Source of the DNA: Amblyornis subalaris
Taxonomy: Eukaryota > Chordata > Aves > Passeriformes > Ptilonorhynchidae
Length of the DNA stretch: 64,000 nt
Direction: 5' to 3'
Assembly (NCBI GenBank): GCA_018881555.1
Contig: JACAXG010000026.1
Location: forward strand, 3,343,459 to 3,407,458
Under the pieces are notes generated by a model, which did no database searches, had not been told where the DNA came from, and worked only from the letters and a program-made list of their open reading frames with translations. Positions within the stretch are counted from its first letter, which is position 1. Every line of letters begins with the position of its first letter. Shown in pieces: positions 38,949 to 53,700 of this stretch. Made by a program: the position numbers and the translations under genes.

Positions 38949-41900
38949 TCGAATAATAGCCACCCACAATGCTGTAAGGGGGAAGAAAAAATCACAATCT
39001 ATATTTGGAAATTAAATTTGTAGGTATAATGGTATACAGTTTTAATTGCATACCAGGAGATCATAGACAAAGAATTTTAACAGGAAAGGTTATTATTTTA
39101 GTAGAAAAGGTAGTGATGTGACAGTGCAAAAGCACCAAAACACTTTAAATAGCACGGAAGAGGTGAGGAGCAAGGAAAGAGTTGAAGGCTGGTGGAATAA
39201 ATTTGCATTAAATTAAAAAGCTCTGCATTCTAGGTGTAATGCTATCATCATTATAAACTAGAGCTACATTCTCAGTGGATTGCTGCAAATCAGCAAACTG
39301 TTTGATTAGTTCTGAGTACACCTGTTCTGAGCACCAGAGCATTACATTTGTATACCTGTAGTCATACAAGGTTGGTGTTTTAGAAATCCTCATGTTATAG
39401 TTTAATTTTTGCATGTTTGCAGAGTCAAATCGCCTTTATTTGGTTTCTACTTTCCACAAAGTACAGAAGATCATTCAGAGTACTCACTATATGCTTTGGT
39501 TCTGCAATTTAAACCAAAAACCTTTTGTGGAACAGGAAACAGGATCATGTCTTCCACTGTACCTGCTGACTGTCACTGGAAGAGGCAGCTCCTGTCTGCA
39601 CCAGTTTGTTTCATAATGTGATTTAAGAAGGCAATTTATCACTTTTTTCCATCATCTCATATAGTAACACCTTCAATTAGGTGAAGTTCCTTCCCTTTTC
39701 AATGGGCGTTGTACATTTGACTTTAGATTCAGGTTAATACGAAATTTTCATGTCTGTTACGCCTTCATGCAGTTCTTTTTCTTTTATTTTTTTAAGCAAT
39801 TTCAATGCTCATTGTTTGAGATTAGTCCACAAAGAGCATTTGTTGCCTATGTAATAAGGTGGACATCTTCCTTCAGCACACTGTGCATAGATTCCACAGT
39901 TGCAAAGAAGGAAATGAAGTGGGATTTCAAAGCTACAAAGATTTCAGAAGTGTGCTGCATTAAAAGCCATTTTATCTTTTTAAATACCTGTGTATTTTAA
40001 GAACTTTAAAAAGGGATTTAGATTTGATTACCACAAGGCAGTAGAGACTTAAATCGTAGAATTAAAGATATTTTTCCCTCTGCTTTGTCGCTTTCTAGTC
40101 ATCAGCCTCTCCTTGGTGACTTGACTGTCATTTGCATGTCACTTAACCCAGAGGATGCTGCATTTTCTTCCACTGATATGTATCTCAGTAATGATAGTGT
40201 TAGTCCTCAATTAATACCATTGAACATGACCTAAATACCATTTATTATCAGCAAATTGAATTAAGTAATTCTCTTACTCATTCTCTGCCTCTTGTGGCCC
40301 TTCCAGAGTATTTGAAGATGCCATGTGTCTACTCACAGCATTGAGGATTTGTTATATCTTCTCCATAATGTTATTTTATTTTATATAAAAATATTTGTGC
40401 AGCTGTATTTCCTTAAGTTTCTATGGTTATTACTGTGAAACCATGCCCTGTCCCCTTAAAATGCTTAGAAACAGAATGATCCTCTGGCTGGTGAAGAGTG
40501 GTATCTTAAATCTAACAAACATGTGCTTTAGCCAGCCTCTTGATATTTCAGGAATTAAAATCTTTCAGACACTTTAAATACTAGTAAAACTACTCTTCTG
40601 TTACACAGCCCTGTGCAAAGAAGCTTTGTAATTTAATATTACATGACATTTCCTTTGTAATTTAGATCTATAATATCTTCATAAATGGGAAGGGGATAAA
40701 TTTGCATAAACAGGGACTCAACAGAAATGTGAATTACAAGTCAGTCAAATAAGAGATGTAACTCCTCTTTAACTGGGGGATTTCTTATTTTTTTTTAGTT
40801 GACTGGTTTCATTAGTATGTGAAATCCCATTCCCATAAAATTTTTGAAATGGAGACTGGCTGTATGTGTTCCAAACTAATTTGCAGAAGAATGCAGTTTC
40901 CACAGCGTAGCCCAGACGGGGTGTGCGATGGGATAATCAGGTAACAGGCTGGAGGCATCCTCCAGACTGAGGCTGCTCCAAGTCCATTTGCTTCCCTCTT
41001 CCTGACTTCCTGAACTCAGCCTTTTGATCGCTGGAGACCTGCTTAAATTAGCTCCATGTTTTGTTTCTGAGGAATGTAGCTGGTTTTGGGTTACTGCCTA
41101 CCAGTGACACGTTCTCCAGTGGTGAAAGGTCCTAGAGAACGTGAAAAGGGCATGTCCCTGTCAAAATGAAGCTGGGTAATTCTCTCTATAAATGTCAGCT
41201 TTTACAGGTGGGAGAAGAAAGTGGAATCCTGCTTTGTCCTCAGAGCAAGGGCTGAAGATTGTTTTGGCTATCACATAAACAGTTGGCAAACGAAGTCGTT
41301 TTTCAGAGTAGAGAAACAGAAGCAGTTTTGAAAAACAGCATTAGCAGATTTTTGGAAAGTGGCTGTAGCTGCTTCGTATGTTTGAATCTCAGGATTGTCT
41401 GGTGAACGGATTCACCTGATGAAGACCAAATTCAGTTACTGGTGTGTGATAGTTTAATTAAGTGTTTAATGGTGGTTTTTTCTTTTTCCTGTTAGTCCTT
41501 TTTGAAGAAAATTGTATCCGGATCTTGTGGGTGTCTGTTATGTAACATTTTCTAGAAGCCTACTCATGTCAAGCGTGACAGCAATAGCTGCAAGGGTATA
41601 TTCATCTTCCTTTCTCCACTCTAAAGATTTTTCAGGCCATTAGGGAAAAATCAAATGCAAAAGAAGTTGGTTATGTTTGCTAGTCAGGGGCTCTGCAAAT
41701 CTTTATTTCCAATCATATTTCTCTGAGACAAACTTATTTCTCTTTTGCCACAAAAGTAGGGTAGCTTTTGTCACAGCATTTCTATTTTCCATTGATACGG
41801 GGATTTGCTTCTCAAGACCAATGCTTTTGTAAAAGTATTTGTAAATATGTACACCTATATGTCATTTCTAACCTCATGACCAGATATTTTATGCCAAGTA

Positions 41901-44900
41901 AGCTGCTGTGTGTAAAAGTTTGCACACATTTGTTTTCAATTTACAATGGATAATACTGCAAATACTTTCTACATCAGATCTATATCAGTGATAAAGATGT
42001 TCCCAGATGATACAGACTCACTATGCTGTGAGTTTAAAAGCAAACAAACAAAAAACCTTGCATAGCACAGACTTGCTAGGAAAGATGAGTTAACAGCTCT
42101 GTCTGCTCAGTGGTTCTGAAACAGGAATATCTCTCTTACAATGAAAATTTGTATTTATTTGTGTGGTATTTCCTTCAGATGTTCAACCTGTGTGGTGTTA
42201 GGCTGCATCACAAAGTTGCCCTCCTGACTGTCATTTTGGAGCCTCAACGTTTTAAGCCAAGCTGAAATGAATGAAAAAATTTGCAAATTTTATTACTTGT
42301 GTTTTAATTATCTTGCTGGTAAATGGCTTAATTTGCATACTTATATGTATATATAACAGATCACAATTTTACAATATTTTTGTGAATTTCCTACATACAC
42401 ACAAAAAGATTTAGTGAAGCTCTACCACTGCCTACCACAAACAATGGCATTGACAAAAGTTTTTTGAGGTGTAGGTTTTGATAGGAGTGCTGTTACTAAT
42501 ACATCTTAAAACTTACCATTTATCAGTGGCAGGTTTAACTTGAACCTGACTCTTTCAATGCTTGTTGCAGCTACATATTAAACGTGGATTACTAGAAACC
42601 GCGTCTGCAGGATATTTTATCAAAGTTGTAACATAATTTAGGATAATTTTTTTTGCAGTTAAAAGGAAGTTGCATGCAAATGTGCTTCTTTTTGTACTGT
42701 AGTTATCTCCACTTAAGGAAAGAAAGAATAACTATTTTAGCTACTTCAAAAGTTTGTGGATATTACTTGCCCAACCATTACAGTCCTTGAAGAACACTGA
42801 GAGTTTGAATGGCATTGTAGTCCTAATTTTTGAATATGCATAGACTCTGACTTTTACTCATCAGATACTGTTTCCCTCACTGGCCAATTCCCTGGTAACT
42901 GTGGAACGGAAGTAATTTATTAGTTCTACTAGAAAATCGCACTAAATGTCACTAAACTTAGTGTCATACTTCTAGATGCTAAAATGTGTGTGCACACAGG
43001 CACTCTCTCTCTTAAGCACAGTAGCATTGTGTCCTTGACAGTCTGAGAAAGGAACTTTGTGCTTTTACTTTGTTTTATTTCATTAGATGAAAAGGATGCT
43101 GTCACATATTGAGATAGACCTAATGAGAATAGTGGCTGTGTTAAAACCTCCCATATTTTAACGAAGGCTTAGCCAGTTGTGTTGATATTTACCTATAAAA
43201 GGAGTGAAAGCAGAGTGAAAGTTAAGGAATTTCCTTGTCTTGTTAGACCTCTGTCATAGGATAGAGAGTTTTATGTTCATGTTTTTTATTAATATTTCTG
43301 CTCTGTACATCTTCTTTAAATTCTAAGATGAGTCAACTGAACACAAAATGAGATGGGGAAGTAGAGGTTGCACAGAAATCCAGCAGTACAGCAAATGGAA
43401 ATACTTGAATGTCATGGCTCCTACCATATTCAGGTTTAATATTTTTATAACCATTATATTCCTAGTTCAGGGTTAGAAAAAGTGGTCCTCCATGAATCTC
43501 CATGGCTCTCCTGACAGGCCTCCATGACTGTCCTGTAATATTGGTTAAAAACGAAATGGTGACACACACAAACAATTTCCGTCTGAACTCACAGTATGGT
43601 GCAAACAGAAAAAAAATATTTCAGGAGATTTCAAATAAGAAGAAAAATTACTAGGGTGATCTCTTCTACTAGGTAGAAATAAGACATAATTTTACATTAT
43701 CTTCAGATCAGACTGTTCTAGCATGTGAAGGTGCTGTGAGTCTCCATGTTCTTTATGAACAGAACCTTACCTCCATGCAAGCAATTCCTGCATGGCCCAT
43801 GTCAAGTCTCAGAGATGTCCGAATTAATTTAAGATGGTTTTATTTGATGAAATCAAGATAGGAAATATGAAGTTTCCCACTGAATTAGACTCTTCCCCTT
43901 CCTTCCCCGTCACTCGTTGCCTTGTCATAATGAGTTTTTAGAGAAAGGGTATATTTATGACCAGATTATTTAGCATGATTCTTTCATGTGTAGCTTTGTC
44001 ATGATTATAATCTTCAGTACATACCAGATGACTGTTCTAGTTCTAAAAATGCTTGGTTGCAGTTTTGAAGTTACAGAATCTGAAGATCAGTGATGACTTT
44101 TCCTGTAGTTCATTTTCCTGTTACGCAGAATATGAGCTACTCAATTAGCTGCAAAATTCTTTCTCACTTTGCATTAATTTTAGGCAATATACAGTCTTTG
44201 TGAGTNATTGTTTGTGTTATTACCTGCAAGTGATGCAATATTGTCAAAATTCAAACGACTTAATTTGTATAAGTGGACTGTGTTTTAAATTACACCTTAT
44301 GTGTAGTCATTGGTGTGTTGAGAAAACGAGGCAAACAACAGGTTACTCCCTTCTTCAGCTGCATGACAATGAATAAAACATTTTGGATAGGTATCAGAAC
44401 TTTCATCATTTGAGGCACCCATGAGTATGGCAAACATGTGCTGTTTACGTTGCTTACAATTTTATTTGGCAAAGTCTCACAAAAGTGAGGGCTTTGTTTC
44501 AAGTATGCAGTTAGTCTTAAGGTATCACAAAAGGTCTTTCTTTTTTGAGTGTTCTGCCTGCACTCCTGAAATAAATGGGTAAAATAATAGAGTTACTGGC
44601 TGTCCATGCTGTGGAGAGGGTTACAAGGTTAATTTATGCATTAAGGAATAAAATTATGTCCAGATTTAAAACACAGAAAAAACCTGGGGAAAACCAAAAC
44701 AGCGAAGCTTGACTGGAAACACTAGAACTTAGATATGCTCTTACCTGATAGTTTGGTATGGCAGAACTTCATTTTGTAGTTACTTCTAAGTCTATTATTT
44801 TAGGAAATTTGCATGTGCGTTGTCTAAAATGCAACTTATATGTATTTGGGAATATGCAAGATTAGTTCTTAAAAGTCTCAAAAATCGGAAGTTGTAAGAT

Positions 44901-46459
44901 TAATGTTTTAGGATTTTGTTTGTTCACTGGGGATATTTGGAAGCCTCTTTCATACTTCATCTGAAATGCTAAGATTCACTGCATTCTGGAAGCAGACTAA
45001 GAGGATGTGTGTCAACATATTTTAGCATTATAGCTAATTCTGTATCAAAACAGTTTGCATGTCAGTGTTGCTGTCAGTGGATAACAATGATAATTAAAAA
45101 ATGAAAATTTTTAGTGGATGCTGATATGTGAGACTTAGAACCACTGTGAAAACAGAGCACATAAATAAGATTCCTATTCAATGCCAAGACCAGGGCAAAA
45201 TAATGCACACTTTGCCTGAACCAAGAAAACTGTTCTTACATGTCTGTGTTTTCCCAGGAGCTATGTAGAACAGAGGAATTTAGGAATAGACTTCTTGATG
45301 GGTTGTGATACTGTGACTAGACAGATTATTCTTAAGCTGATGAGTAATTTAGGATGTTATGGTGGCCATGCTGGGATGGATGATTAAGCAAGATTAGATG
45401 CTTCATAGTCTTGCCAGAAATTGCTGTGCAGCTCAGCAAATTCATAAATCAAACAACGTGGTGGCAGTCTTTCTGTGGAATGGCAGCTCTCATGGATAAA
45501 GACTATCTGAAACCTTGAACCAAAACTGTGGAAGTTGGCTCTCATAATGAGGTGAGAGCTGTGCATTGCACATTTAGTCATCAGTTGTTAGTTTCAGAGA
45601 AAAAAATGGAATCAAAATTCTTCAGGTTGCAAGGCCCTACTATTTCAAGTGTGAGCCTGAGACAAATATTTATGTATCTTTCCTGAATCCAGCCAAAATG
45701 GGGAATTGATACCAAAATTCTCCTTAGTTTTGCTGTTCAGAAGCCTGTGGAAGAAAATTCAAACTGTTAACTTCAAGTATAAATACGAATAAAGATGGGT
45801 ATCCTAATTGCATGAGGATTTGATACCTCAGTCAGAAGGAGGTTTGGATACCACAGTCTGTTTTGAGTCTCTGGTGCATGTTTTTCTTCCCTTCCCATGG
45901 CATTAAGTGGTGTGCTATTCAGTAGGTCTCCAGCCTGTGTGCCCATGGGCTGTGAAAGACTGAGCTTCAAGCAGAGCTCAGAGGGAGCTCCTTGGTGCAA
46001 GATATCAAATTAACTGGGACCATTGGCTGTCTCCTCTTTGTTCCTGGTTGTGAGCTTCCTCTGCTCCAAGGGAGTCTTTGTATGGTATTTTCATGTAATA
46101 AATGTCTAGTATATTTTCTCCCAGTTTCTGCTTTAGACTCTTCATCTTTCTTCCCCCGCTTCCACCCCTCCTTCTCCATCCCCCAAGACATCTTGGTAGA
46201 ACTAGATGAAGATCATTCCTATTTTTATAAGTGTTTCCATTTCCTAGATGATGATACAGGACATATGCTGTAGGCAGAAGAATAAAGTCAGACAAATAAA
46301 ATGCTGACTAGTAATCCTCGTGCATTGGTTATTCTGATGCTTTTTTCCTCGCTATGACACTTTAGAAAAAGTTTTTCTGAAATTCTGAAAGACTTGCTTC
46401 TGAGTTAATATTTGGAGATAAATTTGCATTGTGCCAATACCTTTTGTGTATGATTTGAG

Positions 46460-46494
46460 AATATTTCATTAATATTCCATATTAATGAAATATT
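46460..46494. repeat. 16-bp perfect hairpin
   Basis: AATATTTCATTAATAT at 46460-46475 and ATATTAATGAAATATT at 46479-46494 are exact reverse complements around the three-base loop TCC. It is the longest perfect inverted repeat I found. It lies in unique AT-rich intron with no transposon features beside it. Confidence 0.95.
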
Positions 46495-49400
46495 ATTTTG
46501 AATTATCATTCCCCAAAAAACAAAAGTATCAGCTGTGTTTGAAATCGTGAAGAAATTCATTTTTATTTTTCTTTTTGCTGTCATCAGTTTAAAACCTTTC
46601 TTTAAGATCATGCTGCTGACAAAGACAGATTTGCATCTTTGTGTCTGTGAGCTGTTTTGATGAGAAGTGTCTGGCTTGACTTGCATCCTGTATGTAAATT
46701 GATTTCAGCTGATCGCTTTGAATTTGAAAGAAATTTAATTTGAAAACTGCTCTGTTCCACTCCCTGAGGTAGAAGATGCTTCTCTACGTCATCTGTTAAG
46801 CAGTGCATAGTCAGCATATGTCTGCTCCTCTCCTATTTAGACTGTTTTCTCCAGAGAAAGAGAAATTCCCTTTAGACCAGGCAGACATCTGCTGACTCTC
46901 TCCCACTAGCAAAGCAACTGAAAAGATATCTTTCCTGTGATTAAAAGAAATATGTCTGGAGGCGCTTAGTTTTGGTTCAATTAATCAAAGATTAAACACA
47001 TGTGGACTCTCTAAACTGGGCTTCTTTGTGCTTCTATGCTATCAAGAGTGATTGGAGAGGGGAGCTGTGTGTTAGAGCTGGCTAGGCTGAAATTTAATTT
47101 TTTACCTATATACATTCAGTTCCAAAAGGTCACAATAAAGTGGGGGGAAAAACACACAAAAAAAAAGCTTGTTTGCTGGTTTTTAATTAATAAACAACTT
47201 AAAAGTATTTGAGTTTCGGGCTAAAAAAGAGAGAAGTGTCAAATATTTTTTGTAACACTTTTAAAAGAAAAAAAAATAGAGTCTTGGGGTTATGTGATTG
47301 TGCTACTTTATACATAGTTGCCATTTTGGTTTCTGTAACCATTTCCAGATGCGAAGGCATTTTTGGTTGCTTTTGTTCCTCCATTCCTGTTAGTAAATGC
47401 TTTCCTGGCAGAAACTGTTAGTGTTAAATGTCTGGTTTTCAGCTCAGTGTCTTACCCTTACTCAGCAATGGTACTACTGATAGACTATTTAGTAAAAAAA
47501 CCTGCAGGTTTTTCTGTGATGTTAAAAACAATGAATAATTTTTTTTCACCCGAAAGTGTACCAAGACTAAAAATTCTGCAAGAGTAAGATGGCAATAATT
47601 AAGCAGATTCCTGGAATACCATGCTGTTCTTAAATTTTTCATCAGACACTAGCAAGTCTCTCTTGTAGACATCTTTATCTGAAGAGAATTTGTTTGGCTC
47701 NAGTTTTATTAGAGGAATTAGTTCTTTGGTGTAGTGTGTGGTGAGGTTTTAAAACACGAAAGGCTCCACTGATACTGTGACTTTACTGAGGTGTTTTTTT
47801 TTTGTTTAAAGTGGTGTCTTCTGGACTGCTCTTTCTAATAAGTATGATTTGGGTTCGTTAATAGGTCAAGTTTTCCTCAAAACTTACCTATGTTTCGCTT
47901 TCTAAATAAACATAAAATCCAGTATAAAGGTCTGTCCTTACATAAATAGACATCAAGCAGCATGTTTGGCAAGATGCTTGACATGACAGCAAAGTTTCTT
48001 TGTAAAATAAGATATATTAGACTTGTATTAATANTTTAATGAAAAACTGGACACTGAAATATTCAAAACTGCCATCATGGAATTAACTGGTGAAATATAA
48101 TAAAAATCTCCTCAATATGTAGCTCTTTCACTCTTAATGAGCTGAAGCAAACCTTTGATATTAATAAAAGGTGTAATGGTAAGTATTACAAATTATTTTA
48201 TTTTAACATGCTAACTGAANTAATTAGGTTTTTATACCCAAAATAGTCACAATATTTTCCCAAAGTGAAAAACAAAATCATAAAGCTCATTTTAGCAAAT
48301 TTTGTCTGTATACGGAAGAAAGAGGATGAAGGAATCCTTCCATTCCAGCACCTTAGCATTGTTTTGTGGTGTTTCCTTGTGCAAGAATAACATGAAAAAT
48401 CCTCTGTCCTCTGTTTATAAGTAGGTATTTCAAAAGAAGTTCTTAAAGGCATTTTATAATATTTAAATGTGCCCATATTTGGGAATGAAGGTGGTCTTAC
48501 TGTGTCTGTGTTCTAGACAGAAAAACTGAGACAGGAAGAAATTAAATCCTGGTTTCAGAGGGTCACAAAAATGTCTGTCAGCTCTGGAGAGATTGGAAAC
48601 TCTCTTGCAGTTCTGCTTGTTCCTCACAAGGCTGCTCTTCATTGCTCTGTTTTTAAGAACTAATTGAAATGTTTCATAGCAATTTTTAGCACTAATTACA
48701 AATAACTTTGGAAACCCTTTGAAATGTTCCGAAAATTATCCCTTTTGAGTGGTGCTGGGATAAAAATTGAATTCTCTAACTTGTAATTTTCCATTTTCCT
48801 GGATTTATTCCTCTAGAGCCTGTATTGCTGATTCCCTATGGTTATGGGCCTCCTTATTTTTTTTCTTTCTCCCTGCCAGCTGTTCATGGATCAGATGAAT
48901 AGATCAAGATGATTGTGTATTTAACCCTCTGCTGCCCGGAGAATGAAAGCCAAAAAAGAGAAAAGTAGATGCTGTAGAAGATGCTGGAGACAGGGAGANT
49001 TGTTTTTCTGCCTTCAGTTTACTGTGTTCCTACTGGACTCAGGACTGCTCCTGCAGAAGCAGATGAGAGTCGTTGATTTTAGTTTCATCCATGCTCGGGG
49101 AGAGCCTCTAAAGTCAGATTCAGGCTCTTTGCTTTATTACATAAAGGATGCTAATAAGATGATTTTGTGCCGAGACCAGGAACTTCCAGACTGTGCTCCA
49201 CTCCAGCAGTGTGACCTCCCTTTGGAGAGATTGTAGATCCCATGCTGGAGTTGTGCTGCCTTCCCTCCCCTCTGTTTGTAGGGGTTCTTGGGGCACCAGT
49301 TTACTCACAGTCTTCTCTAATTATGTAGTAGATCTGNCAAAGCTGTCTCTTAAAAGCTCGTCACAACAGGCCTGGTGTGCTTGTGGTCCCTCCTCTGGCT

Positions 49401-50359
49401 TAGCCCTGTTTTGGGCAGACCCTGGGAAGGAGGCAGCCTGCTCCAGCTCTGCCTCACACTGGCTGCTCTGTGGACAGGCAACTTGGGAAGGTGGGGAAGT
49501 GCTGGAACGGTTACACTTCGATTTTAGCCCCTCAGCCATCACCCACGTTCTTTTGTTCCTCCCACTCCCTACTTCTCCTCGCTGCCTTTCTCTCTTTCCC
49601 GCTCTCCTGTGGGCTAAGCAAATTGTTTAGCACAGTACATGATGTGCAGTCTTTGCTCTAGGCCGTCGTGGGATCCAAGGAAAACCATCTTGCGGAGCTG
49701 GATTCAGCCTTCAGGCTGTCAATTAGTTATCCCTGTTGTAGAGGGAGAACTGCAACTCATGCATATTTCTGCCCTATGTCGTGGAATAGATTCAGAGCTT
49801 CAAAGTTAGAAGGGTAGAAAATGGGAACAGTAATTAGCAGTTACAGTCCCTGGTTTTGCTCCTTCAGCGTGCTGTCATCGTTTAAATATTTTGTTACTAG
49901 AAAGAAGAAAGTAAGCTTAATTTTTTCCTGACTTCAATTATGACAAAAAAGAAACCTGATTTAAACCAGTCTTCCTAGAGGATTAGATGAGCNTGAGGAG
50001 AGCTTATCCATAGAAGAGCAGTGTAAACTAATGGTAAAAAAACTGATTTACTCTTCTTCAAATTATCTGACTAGTTTGTAGAAAGAGTCAAGCAGTGCCC
50101 CTTTCCTCTAAACACGCACACAAACCCATCAGGTTAGTAGATAAAGGTGAAAAGAGTAGATGTACACTGTTAAATGCATTTACCCAATAATCATCAGTCA
50201 CAATTTGCAGGGTTTGCACATAAGACAAGTAAGATAAACAAGATAAAAACCCCAGATAAACAAGTAGTGCTGAAGCTAAGTCCACTCTCCGTATTTGAAC
50301 TGAAAGGCCTGGCCAAGTATATGCTTGCATTAAAATGCCACATCATATGTCTGAACATG

Positions 50360-50735
50360 AAAGGGGTATGTTTAGAAGTTTTGCATTATGGGACCGTAGT
50401 CTCTAAGGGGGTGATGCTGAAAAGGATCTGGAATCACATTGGATAGTCTAACAAGATTTTTAGTTCAGCTGTGAAGTACAAGTAGAGAGGTAAGGTATGG
50501 GTAACTTATCGGTGAGACCATTATTGGAATGCTGAGTCCACACACATACACAAAAAAAGACATTGGAAAGTTGGAATGGGCTCAGAAAAGTTGCACAGAT
50601 TATTCCAAATGTGAAAAGCTTAGGGTACATGACACTTCTGCTCAACCTAGTGTAGTTTTATTAAAGCAAATGTTAAGAGTTAACCTGAGGCTACAAGTCA
50701 ACTCATACTGTAAAGAAGTACCAATTAAGACTGTA
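50360..50735 (+). mobile_element. Ancient CR1-group LINE fragment, sense
   Basis: This is a diverged match to the CR1 ORF2 C-terminal region. GAGACCATTATTGGAATGCT, GACATTGGAAAGTTGGAATG and GGCTCAGAAAAGTTGCACAG correspond to the usual 'one active/complete copy ends here' blocks encoding ...LEYC...KKDI..LE..Q+...; in one frame KKDIGKLEWAQKSC is readable. A further block, TTAAGAGTTAACCTGAGGCT, fits the next CR1 segment. The outer borders are uncertain. It is old and non-coding. Confidence 0.5.
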
Positions 50736-53700
50736 ATTCCATGACTGTAGATGCAGGGATTCTGTCCCTAGTAAGCTCTATATATGTGCACTACCCTGAC
50801 CACAGTTACAGCTTTAATAAGATATAAACAATTTTGTGCCTACAAAGTGAATCAGTGGGTAAAATGTTGCTTATTTTGCTGTGCTTTAGCTTTCGTACTG
50901 CTCTGGGAACTTAAATCAGCACTGGAGTTTATTTCACTACTGTTATTTATTCTTCAATTAAGAATACAGTAAGGGAAGTCACAGGATGAGAAAGTAAGTG
51001 TACAATTTNCTGCTCACACTGCATAGGCTTCCTAAGAAACATTTGTGTCTTGAAGAAATAACATAGTCATTCATTAGTGAATCCAAGCAACATGGAAAGG
51101 GCAGAAGAGTACTTGAGCAGCACAACTTGTTGGAAAACAGTGGTAGGTTTTAATAGCTGTTTTTTCATGGCAAGTGTAGATTCCTTGGGTCATATCTTAC
51201 TGAAATGAGGAGATGTGCATTTTGAAGTTTTTGGTTTTGTGTTTGTTTCTTTTTTTAAGCATTAACTTGAAGTATTTCTATATTGAAGTGAACTGATATG
51301 CAGGACTGGGTGAGTCTCTGTGTGGTATCTTTAGAGTTAAAGAGGAGAGCCGAAAGTTTGAGTTGGTCTGTGGTCTACAAAGACATTAACTGTTCACCAG
51401 ACTTCAGTTACTGTCTCTGTAATTCATCTCGATGGCATCTTGTAAAAGCTGTAGACCACCAAAAGAGCAGGAAACAGTTGAAAGGAGATAGTTACACACT
51501 AGTCTTGCTCAGCAGATTTTGTTTAAAAGTGTCTTGATGTATGCAGAGTATGAAGCAGGTAAATGTTTTTATTCCTCAGCCTGTGGGCCTTGAGCTTCAT
51601 CAGATCTGCCAGCTGGGATTGTATAAGAAAATAAAATGTCTTTCCCAGTGGCAGAAGGTGCTAGTCCCTCAGGGCTCCATGCCTCCTCCCTCTTCTCCCC
51701 TTTTCCCCTGCTTCTGGGGACTCTTAAAATGATACCTGTTTTCTGATAATGCTATTTGTTGTACTTGCAGTTTTAGTCCTTAATGAGCCGCCTTTTAGCT
51801 TCTCTTCGGGATCTCAGGTTTTTGATATTCTTTGGAGTGTAGAAATGGGACTTGGCAGCCCTGCAGCTCCAGGGGCTTAACCTGGGACACGGGCTCCTGG
51901 GGCAGGTGCTACTCAGAGGGTTTAGGGAGAGAAGGGAAGGCCACTCACAGGGCAGGCCTGGAAATAGGATCGTTACCTACAAGAAACCAAGAAAACTCTT
52001 TTTAATGAATCTGTCCAAGCTAGGTAAAATTTTGTGCATCTCTTATTTCCAAGGATTTATATTCTTGTTGACAGCCCCTCCCTCTGGAATTCGGAAACTT
52101 CTGCCGCTATGAATGTGAACAGGTGATTGTTCCTGACGATGTGTGGTGTTGGCTCTGAGTTCAGCATTGTGTAGTGGCTGAGACCTAAAGCACGGGGAGG
52201 TACATTAAGAGTAATGATCTCTTTATTCCTGACCTTTAATTATTTGAGCTTCTGTCTTTCTCTGTAAATGATTTGGAGAGGTAATAATTACTTCCCTTGA
52301 AGGGTATTAGTTTGGCTAAGATGATTTGTTGAGATATATGGCTTAGTGTGCCTAATGCCTGATGATTATTTGCATCTGATTGTTCCCTCTATAGATGTAA
52401 CGGAGACTCCTCTGGTTGATGAGTAGAAATTGAATCTGAAATATATGTACGTAGTGGGAATAAATAATCACAGGTAGGCTCTTCTGTAAGACTAGCAGAG
52501 TGTCAAACTTTGGAACACATGGCATTTTTTTTTTTAATTACAAGGGAAACAACTGAATGGAACATTAAGGTATGTCAGTGTTCATATAGATTCAATTGCT
52601 TGAAGTAACAAACATTTTAACTTTCTACAACATACCTTTGATCTTCTAAATTAAATGTATACTAGCATTATGCTTTTAAATTGTTTACTTATACATGTGT
52701 GCATTATATAAGTTTTGTGCATATCTTACTTGAAATAAAAATTCTGCAGAAATGGATACAGGCATCTTGGTTCAAAACTCTGTTAATTTAATACACGGAG
52801 AAATTTCACCTTAAAATATAAAATACAAAATGTATTTTCAATTACTGCGTACAATAAAGATCTTTTATGAGCCTATGCATTTTATTTTTGTATCTTAGAT
52901 TTACTGTATCATCTATAAAAGAAGTAATATGGCCACTATAAAAAGTTATGGCAGGCTTTGCAGCTGTATTTTTAAGGCACTGATTGGGAAATGGTACAGA
53001 TTTCACCTTCTTGAGGAAGTTCAAGGTGTGTGTGGAAATAAGAGAGCTTCTACAAAAGGAGTTGAGAAGGAGTAGTGCTGTTCTAGGGCTCATTAGAGAG
53101 AGAGAAGCACTCCTTTATGAAAGAGGATTTTATTCAAAATATGTTAGAAAGTACTGTCTTGAAAGCCCTCACCCTTTTTATGGATTGAAATAAAGTTAAT
53201 GCTGNCAGATGCTGTGCTTTGTTACAGTGGGGAGAAGTAGCTTTATGGCGATGGAAGGTAATTGTTTCTTTGTGACAGCTGCAGAATATAAGGTAGGATG
53301 GTTTATTTTGGTAATGTAGTAAACTTTTTTATAAATGTTGTTTAGCATGCCATTTCAGTGGTGTTTGTTAGGATGGTCAAGTTGCACAAAAACTTTTGGA
53401 GCATGCTTTGCCATTTTTTTTAGAAAAATAGTAGTTATGATAATTTTGAGCTAATTCATAATAAAAAGTTCCTGGGTAGAGCATTACTGTTTCTGTTGCA
53501 GCTTTGTTCTGGGGTAAGGATTAGTGGTGGTGTGAAATAAGAGTTGTTAGCCAATAACAGTCTCTGTGGGACATCCTNTGTATGTCCTGGGGAAAGGTGG
53601 CTTTATGGTGTGACTGTGGGCACCTGAACTTGTCCATTAGTGGAGCAGAGGCCAAATCTCTGCAGTTCTATATCGAGTGTTTGTAATGCACAGGAAGATT

